Positions 8,145 to 16,536 of a stretch of DNA of 34,546 nucleotides are shown here, piece after piece. A program made the position numbers and the translations under genes. Each line of letters begins with the position of its first letter. Within the stretch, counting starts at the first letter, position 1. Source of the stretch: Holzapfeliella saturejae (GTDB lineage Bacteria; Bacillota; Bacilli; Lactobacillales; Lactobacillaceae); assembly GCF_037546065.1 (NCBI RefSeq), contig NZ_JAWMWG010000003.1, positions 1 through 34,546 on the forward strand. Reading direction: 5' to 3'. The notes under the pieces were generated by a model that saw nothing but the letters and a program-made list of their open reading frames with translations, did no database searches and had not been told where the DNA came from.

Positions 8145-11100
8145 TTAAAATCCATATGAATTGCGTAATTGCGTTGATTGGTCTTGGTTTCTACTGATAT
8201 CACCCACAAAAGCGTTAAAATCACGATTACCTAGGCTTAGGTTAATCTCTGCAGGCTGTTGACTCACTTGCAGTTGACCTTGAACATCAGCCGACAAGCT
8301 ACTTGTAAAGTTACCAGTAGCATTCGAGAAAGCACCACCCACATCAATAGGGCTGATGTTTGGTGTTGCTAATCGCGCCATTTTATCAGCAGATTTTGAG
8401 ATTTTAGAACCCATTGAGTCAATCCCAATCTGTAAGCCTTGACCAGTAAATACACCGATTTGACGCATGACACGACTAGGTGAGTGGATACCCAAAGCAC
8501 CCTTAATCCCACCTGTGATATTTCCTGCAACATCTCCAATGGCTTTCCCAACAGCTCCGACCATTGAGCCAATACCGTTGATTAGCCCTTGAATTACATC
8601 TTTACCGACTTGTAGCAAGTCTATGCTTTTGATTTTTTCCCAAATCGAGTTACCGATTTCGCCAGCTTTGTTAGTCACGTCATTAATTTTACTTCCGATA
8701 CCATCTATTAATTTTTGGATTAAGCCGACACCTAAGTCCCACAACTTCCCGATTAATTTGAAGATACCTTCGACAAGCGTTAGCAAGATCCTCCCGCCAG
8801 CCTCTAGAATCTTAGGTAAGTTATCAATGATAGCTTTCGCAAGCGTTACAACTAACTTCAAAGCAGACTCAATAATTTTAGGTAAGTTATCAATTAATCC
8901 ACTTACAACAGCAATAATTAAGTTAAGTCCCGCTTCAATGATTTTAGGTAAATTGTCAATGATTGCTTGGAAAAGTGTTGTGATGATTTGAATTGCTGAA
9001 TCAATAATTTTAGGTAAGTTATCAATCAAGCCTTGCACAAGCGCCATGATGATTTGGATAGCACCATCAATAATCGTTGGCAACATTTCGATTAATCCAT
9101 TGAAAATAGCCATAATTATTTGGATAGCTGAATCAATGATCGTTGGTAAATTATCAATGATAGCTTGTGCTAAAGTCATGATGATTTGGATTGCTGAATT
9201 GATAATCGTAGGTAGATTGTCAACAATCGTCTGTACTAGTGTTGTGATGATTTGTACCGCCGACGTAGCAAGTGTTGGTATAACTTTAACAATGGAATTT
9301 ATAAGCGTTTGGATAATTTGAATTCCAGCCTTAGCGATTTGAGGTAGGTTTTTAGTGATTGCGTTGATGATTGTTAGTAAAATAGCAGGAACAGCACCAA
9401 CAATGTAAGGTAACGCTTTCGTGAAGCCATCAATAAGTTTTGTGATTAAATCTATACCTAACGTGATTAACTCAGGTAGTGCTTTAGCTAAACTTGTCAA
9501 AACAGTTGTTATAACTTGTGTAGCCGTTGTGATTATTTGAGGTAACGCCTTAGCCATACCATCAATAAGTTTTGTGATTAGACTTGTACCGATTTCAATG
9601 AATTTAGGTAAGTTACCACTGATGAAATCAGCTACACTTGTAATTGTGTTGGTTAGGTTGTCAAAGACTTCTGTGATTCCATCAGCGTTTAAATCTCCAG
9701 TCTTAGCCCATGAGCTTAAAAATGAAACCAAAAGCGATATAGCGATACCGACTGGCCCAGTGATTCCGACAAAAGATAACCCCAGTTTCGTGATAAGACT
9801 AATGGCTACGCTAACTACGGCACCCAAAGCCCCAAATTTGCCACCTAAAGTACTGAAGAGATTTGTGGCTTTTTCAACAACGCCTAAATCTTCTAACTTA
9901 TATCTAAAAGCGTCCCAGTAATCACTTAAATCAGTCATAATGTACTGAAATTTGAGTAGTACGTTACTGATTTTTTTGAAAACACCTAAATCTTCTAATT
10001 TATATCTGAACATATCCCAATGATCACTTAAGTCAGTCATCTTATAACTAATTTCAGTCATAACCTTGCCAAAAGTAGCACCAAAGAAGTTACTTACTTT
10101 AAGACCTGCCAAGTGCAATTTTTCTAAAACATTGCGACCGCTTTCGGTCTTCAAAAAGAAGTACCCCAAAGCAGTCACAACTGCTGTTATAACCAAAACG
10201 AGTAAACCTAGAGGGTTGGCAAAAAGAGACCTGCCAAATAACTCTGAAACCGTTTTGGCGATTGCCGTGGCTTTGTTATAAGCAACAATTGCGGTTGTAA
10301 CGGTCACAAAAACCGCACCCGCTGAAGCTAGACCAACGGCTAAAGGTTTGAAGATATCGCCGTACTTAACGATGAAATTATAGAAGTTCTTGATACCGTC
10401 AAAACTAATCGAATCAATAGCGTCAGAAACCGCAGAAATACCTTTGATAGCAAACTTAGATAAATAGTCATATGCTGGTTGTAGTTTGTTCATCAAAGTC
10501 TCTGACAGTCCGTCGACAGCTTCGCCAACAGTTTTATACTGTGTTGCCATTTTTTGGAAAGCGTCAGAATTTCCTGCTTTTGTCATCTTGTCAAAAAAGT
10601 CTTCAGTCTGAACCGAGCCATCTTGAACCTTTTTAACTAAGTCACTTAAACTCATGCCCATCTCTTTAGCAACTTGCGACATACCAGCAGGCGACTGTTC
10701 AAGCATAATTTTGAAATCTTCCCACGCTACTTTTGGCTTGGACGCCATTTGTGTAGCTTGTTGAGATAGTGACTTCATCGCTTGAGCTGGATTTTCCGCA
10801 GCACCAGCAAGACCACCAAACCCTTTAACTAACGCTGTTGTGTTTTTTACACCAACCGCAGCAAGTTGTGAGTAGGTGGAAGCCATGTCACTACTTGAGT
10901 AAATTGTTTGAGTAGCAAAGCTCTGCAATTCTTTCTTAACGCTTGCTATCTCATCACCTGACTTACCAAAGTTCTGCATAACACCATTGAAAGTTTGCCA
11001 TGTGGCTGATGATTGAGACAATTCTCCCATCAAGCCACCTAAAGCACCTGAAATCTTACTTAAAGCACCAGTAACAACGTTACCTATCACAACACCACCA

Positions 11101-11267
11101 GCGATATCTTTAAAAGATTGCCCAAATTTATTCATTTTGTCAGTTGGTGGGTTGATATTTTCAACGCTTTTACCAGCTTTCTTGACCGAATCGCTAATTT
11201 TGTTAAAAGTACCGCTGAAATTGTCAATGGCACTAATCCGAGCTTTAAAACTCATTTCATTAGCCAT
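8145..11267 (-). CDS. tmp: Tail tape measure protein
   Basis: A protein of about 1040 residues that sets tail length and is ejected ahead of the DNA. The N-terminal 270 residues match the tape-measure domain (GVVIGNVVTG, KPKVAWEDFKIML, AGMSQVAKEMGMSLSDLV). A hydrophobic stretch follows (about 310-375). Residues about 555-840 are thirteen 22-residue repeats, listed separately. The C-terminal part has IHSPSRVMRQIG, a common tape-measure signature. I use the third-codon ATG (11267) because AAGGAGG lies six bases before it, while the first ATG touches that site. It overlaps the gpT frame by eight bases, so translation is coupled. There is no peptidase or lysozyme motif. Confidence 0.95.
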   Translation of the reverse strand: MANEMSFKARISAIDNFSGTFNKISDSVKKAGKSVENINPPTDKMNKFGQSFKDIAGGVVIGNVVTGALSKISGALGGLMGELSQSSATWQTFNGVMQNFGKSGDEIASVKKELQSFATQTIYSSSDMASTYSQLAAVGVKNTTALVKGFGGLAGAAENPAQAMKSLSQQATQMASKPKVAWEDFKIMLEQSPAGMSQVAKEMGMSLSDLVKKVQDGSVQTEDFFDKMTKAGNSDAFQKMATQYKTVGEAVDGLSETLMNKLQPAYDYLSKFAIKGISAVSDAIDSISFDGIKNFYNFIVKYGDIFKPLAVGLASAGAVFVTVTTAIVAYNKATAIAKTVSELFGRSLFANPLGLLVLVITAVVTALGYFFLKTESGRNVLEKLHLAGLKVSNFFGATFGKVMTEISYKMTDLSDHWDMFRYKLEDLGVFKKISNVLLKFQYIMTDLSDYWDAFRYKLEDLGVVEKATNLFSTLGGKFGALGAVVSVAISLITKLGLSFVGITGPVGIAISLLVSFLSSWAKTGDLNADGITEVFDNLTNTITSVADFISGNLPKFIEIGTSLITKLIDGMAKALPQIITTATQVITTVLTSLAKALPELITLGIDLITKLIDGFTKALPYIVGAVPAILLTIINAITKNLPQIAKAGIQIIQTLINSIVKVIPTLATSAVQIITTLVQTIVDNLPTIINSAIQIIMTLAQAIIDNLPTIIDSAIQIIMAIFNGLIEMLPTIIDGAIQIIMALVQGLIDNLPKIIDSAIQIITTLFQAIIDNLPKIIEAGLNLIIAVVSGLIDNLPKIIESALKLVVTLAKAIIDNLPKILEAGGRILLTLVEGIFKLIGKLWDLGVGLIQKLIDGIGSKINDVTNKAGEIGNSIWEKIKSIDLLQVGKDVIQGLINGIGSMVGAVGKAIGDVAGNITGGIKGALGIHSPSRVMRQIGVFTGQGLQIGIDSMGSKISKSADKMARLATPNISPIDVGGAFSNATGNFTSSLSADVQGQLQVSQQPAEINLSLGNRDFNAFVGDISRNQDQSTQLRNSYGF
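8754..9611 (-). repeat. Thirteen 66-bp (22-residue) repeats inside the tape measure gene
   Basis: Thirteen consecutive units of exactly 22 residues each begin with Leu-Pro or Ile-Pro and carry the pattern LPxIIxxAIQIIxxLxxxI. They run without gap or insertion. The middle units are the most alike (LPTIIDSAIQIIM, LPTIIDGAIQIIM, LPKIIDSAIQII), suggesting recent duplication; the outer ones have diverged. Proline at every 22nd residue divides the helix into equal rods, as known for other tape measures with periodic aromatic or proline spacing. Confidence 0.93.
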
Positions 11268-11715
11268 TTTCATCCTCCTTTCTCTTGTAAAATTCTTCTA
11301 TGCGTTGGTTGATCGTTTGTTCAACACTTTGTTTTTTACTTTGCGTAGATTTGAACGATGAATCATAACGTTCTTTTATACTTTCGATTTCACTTTCAAG
11401 GTCATACAGCTCTTTGAAGTTCTTATAATAAGGCTTGACGTTTTTACCGCTCCCCTTGGTCGCTTTGACTTGCTGGTTCATCCAGCTTTGAAACGCAATA
11501 TCTTGCCTTTGTGTAGCCTTTTGCATTTCGTAGGCCTGTAGCCTTAGTTGATACTCTTTAAGCGTCATTTTTTCGATATCAGAGATATAAAAAAAGCCTA
11601 GATAAGTCAGGCTTGTAAGTATAATTTCGTTATATGTTTCATCGCTAGATTTAGCAGATGAGCCTAACTCATCTTGTTGATTGCCCGGCTCACTACTGAA
11701 CTCTTGTGTAAATTT
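11260..11715 (-). CDS. Tail assembly chaperone gpT part, probably made by -1 frameshift as gpGT
   Basis: The conserved part begins MTLKEYQLRLQAYEMQ (ATG at 11568) and runs 102 residues, rich in charged helix. That ATG has no ribosome site. The same frame is open back to 11715, overlapping the last 52 bases of the gpG-like gene, and it is the -1 frame relative to that gene. The extra residues read ...YNEIILTSLTYLGFFYISDIEKMTLKEY in two pieces, which continues naturally into the conserved part. So a gpG-gpT fusion is likely, as in lambda and lactococcal phages. No classic slippery heptamer is visible in the overlap. Its role is to keep the tape measure soluble during tail assembly. Confidence 0.8.
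   Translation of the reverse strand, partial: KFTQEFSSEPGNQQDELGSSAKSSDETYNEIILTSLTYLGFFYISDIEKMTLKEYQLRLQAYEMQKATQRQDIAFQSWMNQQVKATKGSGKNVKPYYKNFKELYDLESEIESIKERYDSSFKSTQSKKQSVEQTINQRIEEFYKRKEDENG
11588..11616 (-). terminator. Intrinsic terminator-like hairpin inside the gpT frame
   Basis: On the minus strand AAGCCT-GACTTATCT-AGGCTT is followed by TTTTTAT. It lies just after the gpG stop codon and before the gpT start-like ATG. It could lower transcription of the tape measure and downstream genes relative to capsid and major tail genes. It also encodes protein in the gpT frame. Confidence 0.6.
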
Positions 11716-11999
11716 TCAAGCACTTCATCAGACAATTTGTCTAGTTCTTTAACATCTGCTGAATCAAGATAATCTTCTATATCTTCGTAGCTCGGTCTTG
11801 GGCTATTAGCAAAAGTTGCGCAGTAAAGGATATTGGCAAACGCTTCAGGGTCTCCAGCTTGAAACGCCGGGATTGCTTTAGTTAGCCCCATGCCAAAACT
11901 CATGTCGCCACTTGAAACGGGGGATAGTTTGTTAAGTTCTTTTACAAAACGAATTCCAAAATTAAGGTCTACTGTGTTGTTTTTTAGTTTTAATTGCAT
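11664..11999 (-). CDS. Tail assembly chaperone gpG-like
   Basis: This 111-residue protein looks like the TP901-1-type tail assembly chaperone. It begins with a short beta-rich part (MQLKLKNNTVDLNFGIRFVKELNK), and the rest is helical and acidic (SYEDIEDYLDSADVKELDKLSDEV). It lies between the major tail protein and the tape measure, the fixed place for this gene. The last 17 codons overlap the open gpT frame, so some ribosomes probably shift by -1 to make gpGT. Ribosome site GAGGAGAATTTAC precedes the ATG. Confidence 0.85.
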   Translation of the reverse strand: MQLKLKNNTVDLNFGIRFVKELNKLSPVSSGDMSFGMGLTKAIPAFQAGDPEAFANILYCATFANSPRPSYEDIEDYLDSADVKELDKLSDEVLENLHKSSVVSRAINKMS

Positions 12000-12020
12000 G
12001 TAAATTCTCCTCTATAAAAC

Positions 12021-12044
12021 AAAAAAGCAGGCTATTTGCCTGCT
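12021..12044 (-). terminator. Intrinsic terminator after the major tail protein gene
   Basis: On the minus strand AGCAGGC-AAATA-GCCTGCT is followed by TTTTTTG. The stop codon of the major tail gene lies in the loop. A partial terminator here would keep the major tail message abundant relative to distal tail genes. Confidence 0.85.
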
Positions 12045-12580
12045 CCTTGTGTAGTTGTGTTTGTTATTGTTTCGCCAGTTTCAGGGTCTAACTTAGTATC
12101 ATCAAGACCTTTAAATACGAAGTTCATCGCTTCTTTTGCTTCGTCTGGTAAAGGTAAGTAACCTTCAAGAGGGTCTGTGATAACGCTAAAACTTAGTGAA
12201 CGTGTAGAATCATCGTCCACGGGGTTAGACTCGTTATCTTCGGTAACTTTTACTTGGAAGTAGTAAGCTTTAAAGTTCCCTTTGTCATTCTTGACTTTTC
12301 TATAAACTCTCCAAACATCCAAAATTTCATCGTTTACAACAGAATCTCTGAACTCTTTAGCTTGTTGAGAATCGTTATTCAGCATTTCTAAACTGAACTC
12401 TGTTTCTAACGTTCCTTTTTTGCTTTGGTTGCCTGTTTTGGTTTTCGTTGTGTCTGAATCACGTTTTAAATTAAAGGTGTCAGATGTTTGATAAGGTACG
12501 AGTTTGGCAACTGTGCCTTTTGGTGCGTCAGCTTTTTTGATAAAAGCTACAACATCGTAACCACTAATCGTTTGTGCCAT
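12032..12580 (-). CDS. mtp: Major tail protein (TP901-1 family)
   Basis: This 182-residue protein forms the tail tube. It begins AQTISGYDVVAFIKKADAP and contains the region FNLKRDSDTTKTKTGNQSKKG, typical of the phage_tail_2 / TP901-1 major tail family, followed by a beta-rich core and the block SLSFSVITDPLEGYLPLPDEA. Length is close to that of the family. It stands between the tail terminator and the tail chaperones. A terminator is built over its stop codon. There is no extra Ig-like domain at the C-terminus. Confidence 0.9.
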   Translation of the reverse strand: MAQTISGYDVVAFIKKADAPKGTVAKLVPYQTSDTFNLKRDSDTTKTKTGNQSKKGTLETEFSLEMLNNDSQQAKEFRDSVVNDEILDVWRVYRKVKNDKGNFKAYYFQVKVTEDNESNPVDDDSTRSLSFSVITDPLEGYLPLPDEAKEAMNFVFKGLDDTKLDPETGETITNTTTQGAGK

Positions 12581-12597
12581 GTGTATCTTCCTTTCTT

Positions 12598-12981
12598 TTA
12601 GTAAAATTTGTAATTTAGTTGAAGTTGTGAGTGCAAAAAGATTTGATTTGATGAGTTATCAACTGTGTAAGCACGATTATCAAGGTTAAGCATGCGATCA
12701 AAAATATAACTTTCAATCTGCTTTCTGCCTTTGAACAAGTTGCTTACTTCCTCAGTTACCTGTGCCACTTTATACCGTTGCTCTTTGCTCCCCCACACAT
12801 CAATAGTAAGTACCACATTACCGCCTGTGCTGGTCTTTGTAGCCTCTGTGATGTTTTGGGAATTTGATATAAGAATAAACGGATAGCTGGCGGATTCATC
12901 AGGTAGATAGTCGTAAACATCAAACCCTTGTTCAGTTAGCACTTCAAAAAAATAGTTTTGTAAAATTAGTTCAGGGGTCAT
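12598..12981 (-). CDS. Tail terminator / tail completion protein (DUF3168-like)
   Basis: This 127-residue protein starts TPELILQNYFFEVLTEQGFDVYDYLPDE and contains PFILISNSQNI and a VVLTIDVWG strand, the pattern of small tail-terminator proteins (lambda gpU / SPP1 gp17-like fold). These cap the finished tail tube and join it to the head. The start overlaps the stop of the preceding gene by four bases (ATGA), a coupled arrangement. The position just before the major tail gene supports the call. Confidence 0.75.
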   Translation of the reverse strand: MTPELILQNYFFEVLTEQGFDVYDYLPDESASYPFILISNSQNITEATKTSTGGNVVLTIDVWGSKEQRYKVAQVTEEVSNLFKGRKQIESYIFDRMLNLDNRAYTVDNSSNQIFLHSQLQLNYKFY

Positions 12982-13364
12982 TTTATCAACTCCCTTATAT
13001 CTCTAATAAATAACTGTTGTTGTTGGTTAAACGCTGGTGTCAACGTTGGTCTTGCGTGCATGAAACGTGTACCAAGTTCAAGATATGGGAAGTAGTGAGT
13101 ACCAACTCCGACTGTCCCTGTGAAGCCATCTTGCGTGATTGCATTTGTCACGCTTCTTCGGGTTGTGCCAGTCGGTTTGACAAACTTGCCACGCTCCCAA
13201 TGTCCTTTGTACTGGCTTATCATATTGCGTTGGGTCTGTTCATCAAGTTTTGATGTTCTTTCACGTACAATCTTCTTAATTTGACTACCTTTTTGAGCTT
13301 TAAGCAACGCTTCTGTAAATTCAGGCAATCCCTCAAAATCAACTTTTAAGATTTTATCAGCCAT
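12978..13364 (-). CDS. HK97 gp10-like head-tail protein
   Basis: This 128-residue protein matches the HK97-gp10 family: an N-terminal GLPEFTEALLKAQKG helix, a basic middle with PTGTTRRSVTNAI, then the hallmark VGVGTHYFPYLELGTRFMHARPTLTPAF. These proteins take part in joining or completing the head-tail interface. It overlaps both neighbours by a few bases (eight upstream, four downstream), so the connector genes are translated as one block. Confidence 0.88.
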   Translation of the reverse strand: MADKILKVDFEGLPEFTEALLKAQKGSQIKKIVRERTSKLDEQTQRNMISQYKGHWERGKFVKPTGTTRRSVTNAITQDGFTGTVGVGTHYFPYLELGTRFMHARPTLTPAFNQQQQLFIRDIRELIK

Positions 13365-13668
13365 GCTTGACCTCCGACACTACATAAGTGTGACTTTTAA
13401 GCGTGTGTATAGCTTTTAAAATCTTATAACGTGTGTCAGTATCATCAAGTTGCAAAAACGTACAGGCTGGCAATTCTTCAACTGTTCTGACTGTTTTGGA
13501 TTGTATGTTTAAATCCCCAAAAAGTTGGTTAGTTCTGTCTGTGCCAGTATCTGTCACATTTGCGAAGAATCCGCCCAAATATTGCTCTTGATTCACAAAA
13601 TCACGCTTAGTTTTGTCAAAAACACGTTTGATATCGCCGTAACAATGAATTAAGCTGTCATATCTCAT
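13357..13668 (-). CDS. Head closure protein (SPP1 gp16-like)
   Basis: This 103-residue, beta-rich protein sits between the gp6/gp15-like adaptor and the gp10-like protein, the standard place of the head-closure protein that stoppers the portal channel after packaging. It begins MRYDSLIHCYGDIKRVFDK and contains DLNIQSKTVRTVEELP and KILKAIHTLKSHTYVV. The sequence is only moderately typical, so the call rests largely on order and size. It starts two bases after the adaptor gene. Confidence 0.7.
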   Translation of the reverse strand: MRYDSLIHCYGDIKRVFDKTKRDFVNQEQYLGGFFANVTDTGTDRTNQLFGDLNIQSKTVRTVEELPACTFLQLDDTDTRYKILKAIHTLKSHTYVVSEVKHG

Positions 13669-13670
13669 AA

Positions 13671-14015
13671 TTAAACCCTCCTATAAGGATTTAAGAATTT
13701 GATACGCTTACCCACTTGTGTTTCGGCTTCATTATTTTTAGCTACCCACTTGTCTATATCGGTTTGAAATTCATCAAAATCATTAGCTTCAAAAGTGATG
13801 GATTCGCCTTCTTGTGAATAACTGTTCATACCTTCGTTTTTTAACCTGTTGTATCGCTTAACAGCAACACCAGTCACAATATATTCAAGGTCTTCAGGTA
13901 CATCTGTACCAATCTTGGTTTTAAGACTTTGAGATGTGTTTTTGATGATTAAAGATAGAACTTTATCTTTTTTATCATCATTTATCATCAAAAGAGTTTT
14001 TAGGTCATCTAACAT
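13671..14015 (-). CDS. Head-tail connector protein (gp6 / SPP1 gp15-like adaptor)
   Basis: This 114-residue, mostly helical protein matches the phage gp6-like connector family. It begins MLDDLKTLLMINDDKKDKVLSLIIKNTSQSL, has the conserved YIVTGVAVKRYNRLKNEGM helix, and ends in FLNPYRRV. These proteins form the ring just below the portal. It follows the capsid gene by 18 bases with AGGAGG before its ATG. Confidence 0.85.
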   Translation of the reverse strand: MLDDLKTLLMINDDKKDKVLSLIIKNTSQSLKTKIGTDVPEDLEYIVTGVAVKRYNRLKNEGMNSYSQEGESITFEANDFDEFQTDIDKWVAKNNEAETQVGKRIKFLNPYRRV

Positions 14016-14033
14016 GATCTAATACCTCCTTTT

Positions 14034-14897
14034 TTATTTTGTGTTAGCTGCTTTTTTACCGATAGTTCCAGCAATTACACCGTCTAATCTTTCAGGGAAA
14101 ATCTTCAACGCTGTGTACATTGTTGTATCTAAAGTTAGGCGGTCATTTGCTTGGTTACGCATGATTGAGATGTAGCCTGTTTCATCAGTATAAGCTTCAA
14201 AACCTGCTGATGAAGCATTTGCGTAGTACATATTCAAGTTTTGCCCTGGTGTGGCGTAGATTTTACCTTCTTCAACTGCTGGATTCATGATGATAGCTGT
14301 AAAACCTAAGTAGTTTTGGATATAGTTCAAACCAAAAGCTGATTGCATTTGAATAGGTGTGTCACCTAAGTAACCGTAGAAGTCAATTGGGTTCACAAAA
14401 AGAACTGAATCGGTAGCGTTTGTGTCATCAAAAGCGATTGATAGCTTAGCTAAAGCGTTGGCTACTGTTTTTTGGAAGTTGTCGCCTTGCGCTTGACCTG
14501 AACCAGCTTTCACTTGGTCTATTAAGTCGTTTTTGATATCACGTTGAACTTCACGAAGTAAGGCTAAGTCTGTTTCAGTAACTGCTTGTTGGAATCCAGC
14601 GCCTTGAATACCCTCGATAGAAACAGATTTACGGTATTTTGAGTATTCAAGTGTTTTTGTGTCGTCTACTTCTTTTTTGACTTGTGAAAGCGGAATAATT
14701 TCCCCTTCGCCGACTTTTCCGTCAGTCTTGTCTACTGAAGTCTTGTAGATTTTAATTGCGTTACCAACGGGTAAGTTAGTTTTGCGTGTGATACCTAACA
14801 CTTTCAGCAAAGTGGAAAGGTTTTGGTTAAATTGGTTAGTAAAATCAACTGATTTTAACTGTAATTGCTGTGTTGTAGTCAATTTTTGTTCTGCCAT
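14034..14897 (-). CDS. mcp: Major capsid protein (HK97 fold)
   Basis: This 287-residue protein is the main shell subunit. Blocks that fit the family are YSKYRKSVSIEGIQGAGFQQAVTE (as two pieces), the helix LLREVQRDIKNDLIDQ, and VLFVNPIDFYGYLG. The C-terminus has RLDGVIAGTIGKK. No N-terminal scaffold domain is fused; the separate scaffold gene lies 13 bases upstream. Length is typical for capsids paired with GP20/DUF4355 scaffolds. The ribosome site is AAGGAGAATTAAAAC. Confidence 0.92.
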   Translation of the reverse strand: MAEQKLTTTQQLQLKSVDFTNQFNQNLSTLLKVLGITRKTNLPVGNAIKIYKTSVDKTDGKVGEGEIIPLSQVKKEVDDTKTLEYSKYRKSVSIEGIQGAGFQQAVTETDLALLREVQRDIKNDLIDQVKAGSGQAQGDNFQKTVANALAKLSIAFDDTNATDSVLFVNPIDFYGYLGDTPIQMQSAFGLNYIQNYLGFTAIIMNPAVEEGKIYATPGQNLNMYYANASSAGFEAYTDETGYISIMRNQANDRLTLDTTMYTALKIFPERLDGVIAGTIGKKAANTK

Positions 14898-14910
14898 GTT
14901 TTAATTCTCC

Positions 14911-15498
14911 TTAAATAAATAGGTTATAGTTTTCTGTCATCAAACGATTACGCTCTTCGGGGTCTTCGATAGCCAAAATGTCTTCTTTTGTCATCGTTTT
15001 GCTGTTCTTTTCAGCAGTTAATTTTGGCGCTGAACTCTTGATAGTTGAATCCTTGCCGTCTGAATACGCTTGTTTAATGCGTTCGATGAAGTAGCTTGCT
15101 TTTTGCTGCGTTTCTTCTTCGTCTGCTGTTGCCAAGAACTTAACATCATCTTGTGTAACGCTAACTCCTTGTTTTTCTGCTAAAGTACGAACTAAATCAC
15201 GGTTATCACGCTGTTTTAGCTCTTTTCTTGCGTTGTCAGCGTCTTCTTTAGCTTTTTCAAGTTGATATTTGTACTTTTCATCAGCCGACATCTTAGCCAC
15301 TTTCTTTTCTTCTTCAATTTTTGCTTTTTGCTCTTCTTGAAAGTTTGAAAGCGCCTTTTTGACGATGTTATCAACGTCTTCTTGTGAATAGGATTGCTCT
15401 TGCTCTTTAGATTCTTCTTGTTGCTCTGTTTCTTCAGATTCAACTTGATCAGTTGCTTCTTCTTCAACAGATTCAATGTTTTGTTGTGTTTCTTCCAT
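14911..15498 (-). CDS. Capsid scaffold protein (GP20 / DUF4355-like)
   Basis: This 195-residue, highly charged helical protein has a very acidic N-terminus (about residues 1-45, rich in Glu and Gln), a coiled-coil middle (SNFQEEQKAKIEEEKKVAKMSADEKYKYQLEKA, in pieces), and a C-terminal helix before the capsid gene. MSADEKYKYQLEK is a recognisable piece of the minor structural GP20 scaffold family. It guides capsid assembly and then leaves. The ATG follows AAGAGGAGTAAACAC. Confidence 0.88.
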   Translation of the reverse strand: MEETQQNIESVEEEATDQVESEETEQQEESKEQEQSYSQEDVDNIVKKALSNFQEEQKAKIEEEKKVAKMSADEKYKYQLEKAKEDADNARKELKQRDNRDLVRTLAEKQGVSVTQDDVKFLATADEEETQQKASYFIERIKQAYSDGKDSTIKSSAPKLTAEKNSKTMTKEDILAIEDPEERNRLMTENYNLFI

Positions 15499-15553
15499 GT
15501 GTTTACTCCTCTTTATAAGATTAGTTTGAGTTTAAAGACTTCACTTTTGGTCA

Positions 15554-15585
15554 AAATAAAAACGCTCAGATTAATCTTCTGAACG
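15554..15585 (-). terminator. Intrinsic terminator after the MuF-like gene
   Basis: On the minus strand CGTTCAGA-AGATTAA-TCTGAGCG (one G-U pair) is followed by TTTTTATTTTG. The stem includes the stop region of the MuF-like gene. Scaffold and capsid genes follow, so readthrough or another promoter between 15553 and 15499 would be needed; only a weak TTGACC is visible there. Confidence 0.8.
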
Positions 15586-16536
15586 TCTGTAATATGCAAA
15601 TGTTGAACACTTACAAAAAGGGTGTGCTGGTGCTTGTGGCAAGTCGTCAATATCGTAAATCTTGCCATCACGACTACGGCAAATTGAACAGGTACTAGAC
15701 CTTGGTTCTGCGACCCAGCCTAATTTCTTGTAACCGTTTTTAACCACTGATTGTTTTTGTGCTTCAATTCTGACTTTTGAAAGCTCTGTGACTGCTAGCC
15801 TGTTCATCACATAACTGCGTTTCTTGATTGTATCTGCTACTTGTTTATTGAACTCTTTGCTGAAAGCTCTAGGATTCAAACCTTTAATAACTGCGTTGTT
15901 TAAAGTGATATCCAGTTGACTTTTTAGATTATCTAAATTGCTCCAAATTCGACTGCTAAAATCTCCAGCACCACTAGAAGCATGCACGATTTTGAAAACG
16001 CTACTAAAATCGGTTGGGACTTTATTTGTGATACCTAAAATTCCTGATTGACGCTTCAATTCCTCAATGTACTCATCAGATAAGTTAGCTGATAAATCGC
16101 TATCTAAGTTAATCCCGAGCTTAGCCATATGAAGCCCCATTTGAGCTTTTAGATGTTCTAAGCGGTTAATTCTCATAGTAGCGTTATACACTTTCATACG
16201 GCTGTTGATTTCATCTGTGAAGTCTGAATAAGTTAGCTTGCGATTATATAAACTTTCCATATTCCTAGCCTTGTTGATGATATCTTTTATGTCATACTCA
16301 AAAGCTCTGATGTCTTTTTGGTTGACGTTTTTTAACATGTCAGAGTAAGTGATAGCATCGCCACCGCCTAGCCTGTCGTACAACTTAGCTACATCATCAT
16401 TGATATTTCTAACTGCCTGATTCATATGTGCTTGTATGACTTTGTAGACTTGTTCATCATCACTCATTTTCTGCTTGATGTAGGTTTCTTCGTCTTGTCT
16501 GCGTTTTTTCCAGTAATCAAAATTATTCAACGTCAT
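15571..16536 (-). CDS. MuF-like minor head protein (SPP1 gp7-like)
   Basis: This 321-residue protein is a minor capsid component in the head-morphogenesis family. The C-terminal third has the signature VTELSKVRIEAQKQ, then GWVAEPRSSTCSICRSRDG and HPFCKCSTFAY, with four cysteines and a histidine of the MuF metal-like motif. The N-terminal 200 residues are helical and charged. It overlaps the portal gene by 14 bases, consistent with gp7 binding the portal. No toxin domain is fused to the C-terminus, unlike some MuF proteins. Confidence 0.9.
   Translation of the reverse strand: MTLNNFDYWKKRRQDEETYIKQKMSDDEQVYKVIQAHMNQAVRNINDDVAKLYDRLGGGDAITYSDMLKNVNQKDIRAFEYDIKDIINKARNMESLYNRKLTYSDFTDEINSRMKVYNATMRINRLEHLKAQMGLHMAKLGINLDSDLSANLSDEYIEELKRQSGILGITNKVPTDFSSVFKIVHASSGAGDFSSRIWSNLDNLKSQLDITLNNAVIKGLNPRAFSKEFNKQVADTIKKRSYVMNRLAVTELSKVRIEAQKQSVVKNGYKKLGWVAEPRSSTCSICRSRDGKIYDIDDLPQAPAHPFCKCSTFAYYRRSED

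Noticed and set aside
8623..9921. Several plus-strand frames opposite the tape measure gene
   Set aside because: They are shadows of the 66-bp repeats, mirror the repeat pattern and lack ribosome sites.
13357..14015. Toxin-antitoxin pair of two small adjacent genes
   Set aside because: Their sequence and order fit head-tail connector and head closure proteins.
15499..15553. A separate promoter for scaffold and capsid genes
   Set aside because: TTGACC is present, but the nearest -10-like words are at poor spacing (15 or about 31 bp).
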